A stretch of 64,000 nt of DNA, from NCBI GenBank assembly GCA_018296165.2, contig JACKQL020000074.1, positions 124,001 to 188,000 of the forward strand, given 5' to 3'. This document shows positions 54,807 to 64,000 of the stretch, piece by piece. Within the stretch, counting starts at the first letter, position 1, and each line of letters starts with the position of its first letter. Source of the DNA: Termitomyces sp. T153. Lineage: Eukaryota > Basidiomycota > Agaricomycetes > Agaricales > Lyophyllaceae. Made by a program: the position numbers and the translations under genes. The notes beneath the pieces are model-generated. The model was not told where the DNA came from, ran no database searches, and saw only the letters and a program-made list of their open reading frames with translations.

Positions 54807-55006
54807 TAGGAAAGTTTGGGAACCCCAGAGTCCATCTGATCCTTTTCAATGACTAGAAAAGAACCTCCTGAGGAGTGGTGGCCATACTTTGACTTTGTTC
54901 CCCACGCCGCTGCTGCTACTGCACTCTGATCAATATTGCTCGACTTCAATTCCCATGCCCCACTGATCCCCAAACTGCACCCCGTGTCTCAAGGGTCTTA
55001 ATGCTG
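54807..55006 (-). promoter_or_regulatory. candidate antisense promoter region of A6
   Basis: Conserved block between the antisense ATG and the 3' LTR. TGATCAATATTGCTCGA at 54927-54943 matches A3, A2 and (weaker) A4. Inferred from conservation and position. Confidence 0.4.
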
Positions 55007-55018
55007 AAGGGGGGGTGA
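55007..55018 (+). other. A6 polypurine tract
   Basis: AAGGGGGGGTGA before the 3' LTR. Confidence 0.78.
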
Positions 55019-55966
55019 TGTCACAACCCACTCTCTAGACTCCAACACCGCCCCCAGCTCCCTCAATGCTCTGCCAAACTCCCCAACCCTTGCCAGCCCT
55101 CTGCACCCACTTCAGGCAACTCTGACACTTCCTCAGCAAACCCCGACAGCTCCTTGATCAACTCCAATGCCTTCTCTGCAGCAGTTGATACATCCCCTGA
55201 ATTCCCCTGGACTCCCAAGGCTTCCCCTGACCCTGAAACAATCCGCTTTCCAACTAATCCCATCAGAATGTCACTGCGGCCCACTCCAAGATTGCACCTG
55301 ACAACCATCAACTCTGTGCAGTTCTGTCAAGCCTGCCACCATATCCTCTGCCCTCTGGAGCCGCCCAGTAGTAGGTATATAAGCCATAGAGTAACCCCTA
55401 GTACTTTAGTCTTGATATTGCATTTACCGGTTTTCTATGTCTTGTCTTTTGTCTTGTCACTGTCTCTATTTTTAGTTTTGAATCTATCTCTTTTCTCTGT
55501 CTTGTCTCGCCTTGTCTCTATCTCATCTTGACTGTGTATATTTCCTTTGTCTTCCTAAGTTCCTTTCATCTCCAACATCAGTACAAACTCCGTATGCATG
55601 CTACAACCCAAACATTCTTATGACAACCCTGAACCTCACTCTCTGCTTGGCCCAGGAACCCCCCTGTCTTGGTGATCTCCTGTCAAACTCCAGCTCTGCT
55701 CCTATCAGCTGCAAAGCCTCTGCTTATCCTGCATTCTATTTGCACACCTACAAACTTGTTCTGGCACCCGTCCAGGTTCGATGACTAGTATACTTGGTCT
55801 TAGACGCTCCCAAACCACTCTGGACTTGCTTGGACCACTCTCTAGCTCCTCCTCACAAGTCCCTCTATGCCAATTCCAGATGCTTGGTTATAAGTGCAGG
55901 ACATTGTATCCACCTAGTAAGGACTTGCCAGTGTAGCTGAGCCCCTGTCATCAGTGGAACCTGACA
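55019..55966 (+). repeat. A6 3' LTR
   Basis: 948 bp, TGTCACAACCCACTC...GGAACCTGACA. TATATAAG 55376-55383 and start 55408-55420. By eye it differs from the 5' LTR mainly by transitions. Confidence 0.9.
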
Positions 55967-55971
55967 CCAAT

Positions 55972-57389
55972 GCCACTAACACTCCATCAAGGAGGATGCA
56001 GTGCTCTCTAGCTCTCTAGCCCAGTCTGCTGAAGTAGAGTCAGCCCAGTGGAAGGAGGGAATAAAGAAAGAAAAAGAAAGAACTCATGGAGCACCCCCCA
56101 CTGCTCCAAGGCTGCCTTGTTAGCAAGCCACTCCTCCTGCCTCTGCACTCTCTCTGCCATTGCCCAGGGCACCCCTATGTTAGGCACTCCCCAACCCTCC
56201 CACACTTCCAACCCCTCTGACTGCTGCACTGCCATCTCCACTCATGCCTTCTACTGCCCTACCCAAGCCTGCAACTCCTGCAGCTAGAACAATTGCTCCA
56301 TGGCTGTCCTCACAGCTACATCCTTGTCTCTCCATGCCTTGTCCCTCTCTCTCTGCATCATGTCTTGGTCCTCCCTGATTCTACAGGCTTCCTCCTCACA
56401 AGTTGCCAGTGACTGCTCTAACCCCTTGATCCAATGACACAGAAAAGCCTCTGTGACTAACCATAACATCCTTATGAGCTGCTCAATTGAGGCCCCAGAA
56501 ATTGGGAAATACACCTTGGGCCCTGGAAGTCCTGCCATTGCCTGCTCCCCCCACACCTGCTTGCTCAGTCCCACCTCTGATGAGGGGAATGCTCTCCACT
56601 TGCTCTTGTTGTGTGCTGCAAAGGCCCCTTCTCTCCATCCACTCCACAGGAGCCCAACCTTTATCAGTGGGTGCTCTATGCTGCCCCCACTCTCTGCCCC
56701 CTCACCCCTCCCCAACACCTTACTCTGCCACCCCTCTTCTATCTGCACCATGACCCATGCCCAATCCCAACCTTGCTCCACAGCAATGTAGGCAGCATGC
56801 CAAGTTGATGTAACAGAGCACCTCTTATGCTGCAAATGACATAGAAGACACACTGACATGCCCCATCATAACCCCAGTGCAGACTCCTCAAAATTGCACT
56901 GTTCTCCCTATCAAATACAAGATGAACACTATGAGAATAGATTAACTGGGGAAAGGGTAAAATCATGATATTTGCTCACTGGGGCTGCTACTTGGCACTA
57001 CTTGAGGGTCAGAGGACCCTTCACCTGCCCTATAGCTGCTGCAAACTGCTCTAGTGTCACCTCACCTGCACAATCTTGAAGGTGGAGGGAACAGGCCAGA
57101 CCACCCTAGGACCCAGGACAGCTTTGAAATGTGAGGTGGGGGCCACTCCTGCCACCAACCATACTGGGACCCCACCCAACAAAAGCTCTGAGGGGCCCAC
57201 CACAGCCTCAGACAACTCTATTGAGATTTTATCAGCACTTCAGAGCATGAAGATGAGACCACACTTATGACTATAATACATCACCTGTACTAGCCTATAA
57301 TCTCAATGACCTTTGGAATCCTCAGAGGAAGAGGAGGGGAATGGAGCAGAAGATGAAGATGCTACTGAGAAATATGCAGAGGATGATAT
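55972..57389 (-). pseudogene. A2 antisense spliced gene, exons 1-3 and start of exon 4
   Basis: Minus strand. Start codon decayed to ATA (57389-57387), then SSSAYFSVASSSSAPFP and SSSSEDSKGH. Exon 1 ends 57269. Intron 1 57268-57218 (ATAAGT...AATAG). Exon 2 from 57217 (LSEAVVGPSELLLGG, LGPRVVWPVPS). Exon 3 56928-56089, acceptor TCTCATAG: CSSCI, two stops, GEQC and CLLCHLQHKRC give CX2CX6C-X15-CX2CX6C with all six Cys kept, then SVTSTWHAAYIAVEQGW, a basic stretch, and a coiled coil (EQSLATCEEEACRIREDQ, ERDKAWRDKDVAV). Intron 3 56088-56026 (donor decayed to ATGAGT). Exon 4 starts 56025 and is cut by A6 at 55971, continuing at 45514 and 30967. Protein not recognised; the Cys spacing equals fungal Zn2Cys6 regulators. 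Confidence 0.62.
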
Positions 57390-57590
57390 TACAAAGAGTT
57401 TGGGAACTCTGGGGTATATCTGACTCTTTTAATGATTTGGAAAGAACCCCTTGATGAATGGCAGCCATACTTTGACTTTGTTCCCCACACCACCACTGCT
57501 CACTGTAATTTGATCAATATTGCTAAACTTCAATTCCCATGGCCTGCCAATCCCCGAACTGTGCCCTGCATCTTGAGGGTCTCAGTGCTG
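57390..57590 (-). promoter_or_regulatory. candidate antisense promoter region of A2
   Basis: Conserved block upstream of the antisense start. TTTGATCAATATTGCTAAA at about 57509-57527 matches the A3 and A6 element. Position-based inference. Confidence 0.35.
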
Positions 57591-57602
57591 AAGGAGGAGT
57601 AA
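57591..57602 (+). other. A2 polypurine tract
   Basis: AAGGAGGAGTAA before the 3' LTR, a decayed form of the family tract. Confidence 0.65.
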
Positions 57603-58085
57603 TGTCACAACCTGCTCCCTGGACTCTCAACATTGTTACTAGCCCACTTGCTTCTCCAGAGTCCCTCCCCCAATGCCTTGTCAAAACTCCCAACCATTGA
57701 ACACCCTCTGCGACCACCCCAGGTAACTCTGACACTTCTCTGGCAAACTCTGACAGCCTCCTGGCTAACTCTGACACCTTCTCCACAGCTATCAATGCTT
57801 CCTCAACTCTCCTGAGCTCCTGGAACCTTCCTCCACTGTTCCTGACTCCATCAGGTGTTTCTGGCTCACCACCCTGACTCACCCAACCTACTCTGGAGCA
57901 TCACAACAACCCCAGAGTGACCTGCATCCCCACCTGATCCCATTAGAATATTGCCGCAGCCTGCCCCTCAATTGCAACTGACACCTGTTGACTCTGCACA
58001 GCTCCGTCAAGCCCCACCACCACACTCACTGCTCCTGGAGCTCTCCAGTAGTTAGTATATAATCCATAGAGTAGCACCTTATACT
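57603..58085 (+). repeat. A2 3' LTR, first part
   Basis: TGTCACAACCTGCTCC... to the ATACT before C1. It includes the TATATAA box at 58056-58062. It continues at 59861, so the two parts together match the 5' LTR in length. Confidence 0.88.
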
Positions 58086-58653
58086 TGTGAGGAGACATCA
58101 GCTGTGGATAGTCCAAGCCAAGCCGCTACTCACATCCTAACCAATGGTTAGGAAGGCAAGCAGCAAGCAGGCCAGCTAAACAGCCAGCAAGACAAGCAGT
58201 GGGCAATCAAGAGAGAGGCAGAGGCAGAGGGCAGAGCAAAGCAAGGAGCTGCACTGGCCAAGCTTACAGTCATGCTAGTGGATAAACCCAGAAGCGATGC
58301 TATTGTCCAGACTGGGAATAGTCTATCCCTGGGTCTGCCTTATATACTACAGGACTACCTAAATGACTAAGTACCTATGACTATGTCAGAGGCCACTAAC
58401 TACAACCTAATGACAAAGCAGAGGCTAATGACTACAACATATTGACTAATTGGGTCCAATAGTAGAAGAATCAATAATTGACAAACAACAATACACCATG
58501 TGCCAAGTATAGTATACCCATCAGGCTGGAGTGCCAAGATGGAAGGAGAGTAAGATAGGGCCAGGCAGTCTGGAGGCCAGCTAGATAGTGTGCTAGTCCT
58601 TGCATACTAAACTAGGCTAGGGTTGGGACAGTCTGAGGACTAGTCTTCTTACA
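58086..58653 (-). repeat. C1 LTR (3' on the minus strand)
   Basis: TGTGAGGAGACATCAG...CTTCTTACA. Matches 59292-59855 almost throughout. Confidence 0.85.
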
Positions 58654-59291
58654 TCACTCCCCCCTCAAGGTCCATCAACCCAATGGACACTGCTTTGAGT
58701 GGGTAGAAAGCATTGCTACAAAGGCAATCCATTAAGTAGAGGCCAATTAAGGCAGCCTGAGTGGAATAGGGTGGGCCAAGGGAGTGGCCAGGCTCTGGGG
58801 TGTAGAGTAAAGAGCATGGTGGTTTAGGCCTGGTCATAGTTGTAGGGTGCTGTACACATAATGTAGAGGTGGTGGTGGTAGGGAGTTCAAATGACAGCCA
58901 GCCAATGAAGAGGTAACCAACAAACAACAGTGAGCAGCAAGCAGTTAAGCAAGCAGTGGGCAAGAGGCAAGCCATTAGTGAGTGGCAGAGTTGACAGAGG
59001 CAGAATGCACATAGAGTCAGAGGCCAGAGGCACCAGTGGTCATCTGGTGCTAGGTTGAAGGCTGACACAGCTAAGAACTGAGGAGGCAGCAAGTGACTGG
59101 CATGTGGCAAGTGAGCAGAAGCAAGGCAAGTGGCAGGCCAGGGGCAAGTGGCACAGCCAAAGACTAGCATGTGGGGTATGTAGGGTGGCATGTCATGGTG
59201 GTAGGGTGAGGTTATGCCTGGCAAGGGCAGATAGGAAGTAGGGTGGATGCAGTGGGCTAGAGAAGAGCACTGTGTAGGAGTCTGGACAACC

Positions 59292-59855
59292 TGTGAGGGG
59301 ATGTTGGCCATGGATAGTCCAAGCCAAGCCACCACTCATGTCCTAACCAATGGTTAGGAAGGCAAGCAGCAAGCAGGCCAGCTAAATAGCCAGCAAGGCA
59401 AGCAGCAGGCAATCAAGAGAGAGGCAGAGGCAGAGGGCAGAACAAGGTGAGGGGCTGCACTGGCCAAGCTTATAATTATGCTAGTAGATAAACCTGGAAG
59501 CAATGCTATTGTCCAGACTGGGGATAGTCTATCCCTGGGTCTGCCTTATATACTACAGGACTACCTAGATGACTAAGTACCTATGACTATGTCAGAGGCC
59601 ACTGACTACAACCTAATGACAAAGCGGAGGCCAATGACTACAACATATTGACTAATTGGGTCCAATAGTAGAAGGATCAATAATTAACAACAATACACCA
59701 TGTGCCAAGTACAATATACCCATTAGGCTGAGGCACCAAGATGGAAGGGGAGTAAGATAGGGCTAGGCAGTCTGGAGGCCAGCTAGATTGTGTGCCAGTC
59801 CTCATGTACTAAGCTAGACTAGGGTTGGGATGGTCTGAAGACTGGTCCCCTTACA
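59292..59855 (-). repeat. C1 LTR (5' on the minus strand)
   Basis: TGTGAGGGGATGTTGG...CCCCTTACA, the second LTR copy. Confidence 0.85.
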
Positions 59856-60433
59856 ATACTCTAGTCTTGATATTACATTAACTGGTTACTTGTGTCTCAT
59901 ATCTCTCCTGTCTCTATTTCTATTTTAGTCTCAAATCTATCTCTTCTCTCAGTCTCATCTTGTCTTGCTCCTGACTTGTCTTGATTGTCTCTATTTTCTT
60001 TGTTTCTCTAAGTTCTTTTCATCTCCAATGTCAGTACAAACTCTATACATGCGCTACAATCCCCAAACATTCTTATGACAACTCCAGACCTTGTCCATTG
60101 CTTGGCCCTGGTACCCATTAAGTCTTGATTGATCCCCCATCAAACTCTGGCTCTGCTCCCATCATCTGTGAAACCTCCACTTGCCCTGCAGTCTATTTGC
60201 ATGCCTATGGACTTGTTCCTAATGCCTGCCCAAGCCTAATGTTTAACATACTTGGTCTTAGACTTTCCCAGACCACTCTGGACTTGCTTGGACCCCTTCC
60301 CTTGGCTTCCCCTTGCAAGTCCCTCTAGTCTGCACCAACCCTGGAGCACTAGGTTATAAGCACAGGACATGATGTCTGCCTAGTAAGGACTCACCCAGTG
60401 TAGCTGAGCCCCCATAGTCAGCAGAACCTGACA
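59856..60433 (+). repeat. A2 3' LTR, last part
   Basis: Resumes with the duplicated ATACT and the predicted start AGTCTTGATATTA at 59863-59875, and ends AGAACCTGACA at 60433, followed by CTCAC. Confidence 0.88.
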
Positions 60434-60438
60434 CTCAC

Positions 60439-61008
60439 TACATCCACAAATGAGATGTTTTCCCCCACTCCATTGTGTAGTGTTCCCCCTCCTCTGGCTC
60501 CCTGTCCTGTCCATTGTGTTCTTTTCCTGTTGTGCCATCCCTTTTAACAATTTCATTGACACTTCTGCTAAATTCTCCAGGACTTCCCTGCACCCCTCCA
60601 TCACATTCCCTACTGCCTCAATCATCACCTTCTCTATTTCCCTTGCTACCATGAGCTCCATTCCAAATGCCACTGCTCTCTTCTATCCCTGACCTCTATG
60701 GGCATGTGCCCCCTTTGCAACAGCTGCATGAGTATGTTTTTGAGATTGTCCATTTTCATCTTGCACTGATGTTGTCAAGAGGACCATTGACATTCAGCCA
60801 CTCTATTTCCTTGTTTGTATTGCTGACACCTGGGTTCTGACACCTGATTCTGTACTTGTGCTTCCCTTTTGATGGTTGTACTGTGTGCTGTCACTCCTCC
60901 ACTAGCTTTTTTATACTCATTAAGGAGGCTTTTTATGTTGTGCCACTGCTGTTTGCTGGTATATTTTTGTTCTCTCAAGCTTTGTTGCATGTTTGAAATG
61001 ATAAACAA
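60439..61008 (-). pseudogene. non-LTR retrotransposon ORF1-like gene, 5' fragment
   Basis: Minus strand from ATG 61008: QQWHNIKSLLNEYKKASGGV, then a frame break near 60770, then REIEKVMIEAVGNVMEG and LAEVSMKLLKGMAQQEK to the A2 boundary. It is a helical, charged region without Cys motifs, as in the N-terminal half of Gag-like ORF1 proteins of non-LTR elements. The 3' part is at 3225-3649, and A2 with its passengers separates them. Confidence 0.45.
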
Positions 61009-61189
61009 GTAGTATATCCACTACCTAGTTCTAATCTTCTACACCTTCTCTCTAAGTGTTCCTTTGAGCTCTGTGTCAAACTTGTTTTCCCATGGTGAAA
61101 TGATGGTTGTTTAAGATTAAAGAGTAGTCATAGTTGCCCCTTGTTCTTTGGCTGGCTCATAAGCCAGCCTGTTCCTAACTGCTGCATCT

Positions 61190-61350
61190 TGGGCACTCTC
61201 CACTCCTCTTCTCCTGCCAGTGCCCATTTGATCTCTTTCCCAGAGAGTCCCTATGAACATTGATGCCTCCCAATAGTGATCCCTTGCTCCTCTCCTTTGT
61301 AGATGCTATGGCAAGCCTAGTCACTTTAATGCAAGGAGTGTGGGATCAGA
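61190..61350 (+). pseudogene. family-B-like gag fragment with zinc knuckle
   Basis: RVPMNIDAS followed by CRCYGKPSHFNARS at about 61305-61350 parallels LQGVPMDVDAS and the GKTGHFACYC knuckle of B2 (10190-10285). Only this short part is recognisable. Confidence 0.5.
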
Positions 61351-62320
61351 CAATGTTGGACATTAGATCTCATTCCCAATTTGGACTAATCATAGCAAAC
61401 ACATCACAGCAACATCACAGCATCTAAAGCAGCAGGTTGATGGCAGAATCTGGCATAACCTCATAGTGATGGACAACACCAGAACACTCTGAGGGAAGAG
61501 GTGGGTTGGAGAGAGCACTGCAGTACTAGTAGATGGTGTAAATGTATTATTATTGATTTCCTTAAGGATCTGGTCTGGATGAGAGAGAAAGAGTAACAAT
61601 CAGTAGATGATACAATCAAGATTTGGAGTACAACACACTAGCAAGCCCAATTTTGCACTTCTGGCTTTGCTTATGTTGACTTGAGGCAATATTAGTGGTA
61701 TTATCACTACCATGCTTGATATATTGAAGACATAAAGTACAAAACATGTTGATATCTGTTTGGGTCAAGTTTCTCAAGATGAGAATATTATTAGATAAGA
61801 AACAATTATAGACACTGAGAGATTGGGCCTGAGATGGTACACTATATACAGCATTATCAGGCCATGCTGCTAGGCTAATTGCAGTGAAAAGCACATCTAA
61901 GGATGCAGTTGATAAAGGGTTGTTGCAAGTTTGTTGTGTTGCAAGTCTGGGCAGGGCCCAGGTCAACATCAACTCAGAGTAATTTTTATAGATGCCATGA
62001 AGTGCCAAATATCAGATGCCAGCTTTGCCATGCAGCCACATATACAACAACAATGTCCTTATTTGGGAGGAAGGGGGGGTGAAAGGGAGGGGTACATCAT
62101 ATAAACCATGTCCATAATTATCAATCCCACACCTCTTGAATCAATGCTCATTTAACTTAAATAAACATAATGTTTCTGTTATGGGTTGCACAGCTTACAG
62201 TTCACACTCTATAAGTCAAAACCAGTCATGATTCTGTCTATGAAGTATGAAGTAAGGTGCTGCCTTACATAATTACAATAATTATAGTTACAGGTAGTGT
62301 CAGGTAATGCTACCATGTTT
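61351..62320. other. unclassified repeat-derived sequence
   Basis: No recognisable domain. The longest frame (62008-61616, minus) lacks motifs. It contains a G-run near 62075 and AT-rich stretches. Confidence 0.4.
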
Positions 62321-62340
62321 TAATAATAATAATAATAATT
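62318..62340. repeat. (TAA)n microsatellite
   Basis: Six to seven TAA units inside AT-rich sequence. Confidence 0.8.
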
Positions 62341-62349
62341 AGAGTAAGG

Positions 62350-62990
62350 TCATTGTGCAAGTAAGGAATAGTAATGGGTGCTCTGTTACACTTTTGACTT
62401 CCATGCTTCTTGTTCTGAAGCCACTTCTATTTTCATGTACTTCTGACATGACAGCAGTGCATTCAATAGTGAGGCCTCAAGCTTTTAGGGATAGAGTGTA
62501 TCAATGCAGGCCAAGCTTGGTTGCTAGCTCATTGCTAATCACTGTAGAAGGACATTTGTCATTAAGGAGGGTGGACACAGAGAGGGGGAAAGAGGAAATG
62601 ACAGGCTCAAAAATCTCAAGCCTTGCCTTCAAGTGTTTGCTTGTGAAGGCCTTATTGGATTGAGGGACATACAAGTCAGTATCTTTGTCTCAAGCCTCAT
62701 CTTTACTATAGGCATACCCTGCAACCATCCTTGGTTTGGCAGCAAGGCACATCTTGAGTGTCAGAGTCTTATGAAACCAGGGGTCCAGCCAGGCATTACT
62801 CACTCTCAAAGAGCACTTGCTAGTATTTTCTGGGTGGCCACAATATAGGATGTGGCACTGATTACATCTGCCATGCTTCTTAAGGAGTTTCTTCTCTTCA
62901 TCCATAAGCTTGGGCAGACAAGGTCCAAGTTGCCAGTATTGGCAGGTGAGGTTGACTGTGTGCATGATGGGGGGTCCAAGAGTCTATCTG
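62350..62990 (-). pseudogene. gag and protease remnant of another retroelement
   Basis: Minus strand. LPKLMDEEKKLLKKHGRC then CNQCHILYCGHPENTSKC forms a CX2CX6HX6C knuckle preceded by the helix typical of one Agaricomycete Gag group. After the next stop, LEIFEPVISSFPLSVSTLLN and STVISNELATKLGLH resemble the aspartic-protease segment that follows in such elements, without a clear DSG. The upstream frame switches near 62965, so there is at least one frameshift. Distinct from families A and B. Confidence 0.45.
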
Positions 62991-63024
62991 CCAGGGGCTT
63001 GCACCTCTGCCACTCAGCTGCTCT

Positions 63025-64000
63025 TGTCATGACCTGTTACCAAAACCCAGGACCTTGTTTCTAGCCACCTCACTTCTCCAGAGTTCACCCCCATCCCCCC
63101 CTTCGACTTCCCCAACCTTTGCCCACCCATGTCACCCACTCCAGGTAACTCTGACACTTCCCTGGCAAACCCTGACAGCCCCCTGGCTAACTCCAATGCC
63201 TTCCCCACAGCCATCAATGCTTCCCCTGACTCTCCTGAGCCCCTGGGACCCTCTCCCACTGTTCCTGACTCCAGCATGCATCACCAACTCATTTCCCTAG
63301 TTTGCCTGACCAACTCCAGAGCATCACAATGACCCTGGGATGGCCCACATCCTCAACTGATCCCATTAGAATATCACCACAGCCCATCCCCTGATTACAA
63401 CCAACACCCATTGACTCTGTACAGTTCTGTCAAGCCCCACCACCACACCTGCCATCCCCTGGAGCTCTCCAGTAGCCAGTATATAAGTCATAGAGTAGCA
63501 CTTTTGTACTCTAGTCTTGATATTGCTTAATGTTACCTATGGTCTGATTGTTTCTGTCTTGTGTCTTGTGTTCCATGTTCCTTTTCCCTTTTATCTCAGT
63601 CTCCCAGTCTTGTCTTGTCTCTATTTCCATTATCATCTCATTATTGTTTCATATCTCCACTTGAATCTATTTTTGTTCTTGTCTTGACTCCATCTTGTCT
63701 TGTTCAACTCCATTTCCATTATTGTGTTCAAGTCCTTTCAACCCTAATGCCTTTATGAACTCCATGCTTATGATTACAAACTCAAACATTCTCCAGACCC
63801 CACTATCACTCAACCCCAAAACCCATCAATATCTGTTGATCCCCCATCAAGCTCTGGCTCCACTCCCATCACTTGCATAGCCTCTGCTTACCCCACACCT
63901 TTGATACTCACTCCCAGACTTGTACCTGTGGCTTCATCAAGCCTGACCCTTTCCCCACAACTTGTCTTAGACTTCTCTGGACCACCCCAGACTTGTTTGG
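63025..64000 (+). repeat. family-A LTR A8, cut by the window end
   Basis: TGTCATGACCTGTTACC... with TATATAAG 63480-63487 and AGTCTTGATATTG 63513-63525. At 976 bp it still lacks the CCTGACA end, so it runs past the window. Whether it is solo or a 5' LTR cannot be told. Confidence 0.85.

Larger units (their letters stand above)
45515..55966 (+). mobile_element. Ty3/gypsy chromovirus-type retrotransposon A6
   Basis: LTRs 45515-46461 (947 bp) and 55019-55966 (948 bp), duplications CCAAT at 45510-45514 and 55967-55971. About 9.3 kb without the solo LTR A7. Order: LTR, priming site, gag (internally deleted), pol with RT, RNase H, integrase and chromodomain, antisense gene, purine tract, LTR. It is the best reference copy for family A. 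It is inserted in exon 4 of the A2 antisense gene. Confidence 0.93.
58086..59855 (-). mobile_element. miniature LTR retrotransposon C1 (TRIM-like)
   Basis: Two LTR copies (58086-58653, 568 bp; 59292-59855, 564 bp) around a 638-bp interior, flanked by ATACT at 58081-58085 and 59856-59860. LTRs begin TGT and end ACA. On the minus strand the interior ends TTGAGGGGGGAGTGA (58668-58654), a purine tract next to TGTAAG, which sets the orientation as minus and resembles Ty1/copia elements. No gag or pol. A 228-codon open frame (59335-58649, minus) covers the whole interior but is low-complexity and Pro/His/Leu/Cys-rich, so I do not call it a gene. The LTRs contain a GCAAGCAGCAAGCAGG-type short repeat. 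Confidence 0.85.
3650..60433 (+). mobile_element. Ty3/gypsy chromovirus-type retrotransposon A2, host of the nested cluster
   Basis: Family-A element with 5' LTR 3650-4706 and 3' LTR 57603-60433 (itself interrupted), flanked by perfect duplications CTCAC at 3645-3649 and 60434-60438. Its own sequence is 3650-8041, 27084-30967, 45368-45514, 55967-58085 and 59856-60433, about 11.1 kb in all. Order: LTR, priming site, gag, zinc knuckle, two protease-like units, RT, RNase H, integrase, chromodomain, antisense gene, purine tract, LTR. The rest is B1, A4, A6 and C1, each bounded by its own 5-bp duplication. It is heavily decayed, with a lost gag start, nonsense codons and some frameshifts. It is the oldest element of the stack by nesting order. 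Confidence 0.9.

Noticed and set aside
58649..59335. 228-codon open frame (minus) spanning the C1 interior
   Set aside because: Low-complexity composition, no domain, ends in the purine tract; more likely chance openness in stop-poor sequence.
1..64000. tRNA or rRNA genes
   Set aside because: No cloverleaf, A/B-box pair or rRNA core sequence was recognised on reading; a covariance-model scan would settle this.

Overview
The window looks like a transposon-packed locus of a basidiomycete fungus, most probably an Agaricomycete. The only host-like gene is at the left edge. It is a protein-kinase-like gene with 50-60 nt introns and the catalytic-loop style (HGDCKWNN) common in Agaricomycetes. Almost everything else is retrotransposon sequence. 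CpG is scarce in most elements but frequent in the kinase gene and in two elements (18857-25363 and 53566-54702), as expected where methylated CpG decays to TpG/CpA.

Layout. 41-791: 3' half of the kinase-like gene. 792-3240: non-coding sequence, an inverted duplicate of an unclassified repeat, and a solo LTR (A1). 3650-60433: one Ty3/gypsy element (A2) flanked by CTCAC target duplications and inflated from about 11 kb to 56.8 kb by later insertions. Each boundary is supported by a 5-bp target-site duplication (TSD): B1 (8042-27083, GTTTT) holds B2 (8595-14969, CTCCA) and A3 (18857-25363, GTCCC). A4 (30968-45367, GTTGC) holds A5 (38816-45152, rearranged). A6 (45515-55966, CCAAT) holds a solo LTR A7 (53566-54702, GCACC). 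C1 (58086-59855, ATACT) is a miniature LTR element inside the 3' LTR of A2. A2 itself split a non-LTR-retrotransposon ORF1-like gene (minus strand, 61008-60439 plus 3644-3225). The right end holds older gag/protease remnants and the start of another family-A LTR (A8, 63025-64000).

Families. Family A has about 0.95-1.2 kb LTRs (TGTCA...TGACA). A2 and A6 carry Gag-PR-RT-RNaseH-integrase-chromodomain. A3, A4 and A5 are non-autonomous relatives with the same LTR ends and priming site but a collapsed interior. Family B has 370-448 bp LTRs and separate gag and pol frames, also with a chromodomain. In both families the site just after the 5' LTR is complementary to a segment inside the LTR. In family A that segment lies where the transcript should start, 32 nt after a TATA box. 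This is the layout of self-primed (Tf1-like) elements rather than tRNA-primed ones.

The most unusual feature is a gene carried by family A on the strand opposite to gag-pol, between the chromodomain and the 3' LTR. It is recognisable in A2, A3, A4 and A6. It has three short spliceosomal introns in antisense orientation, a CX2CX6C...CX2CX6C cysteine motif (fungal Zn2Cys6 spacing), a charged coiled-coil stretch and a conserved C-terminal block. It is kept by autonomous and non-autonomous copies alike. I do not recognise the protein. All copies in the window carry inactivating changes, mostly explicable as CpG decay.
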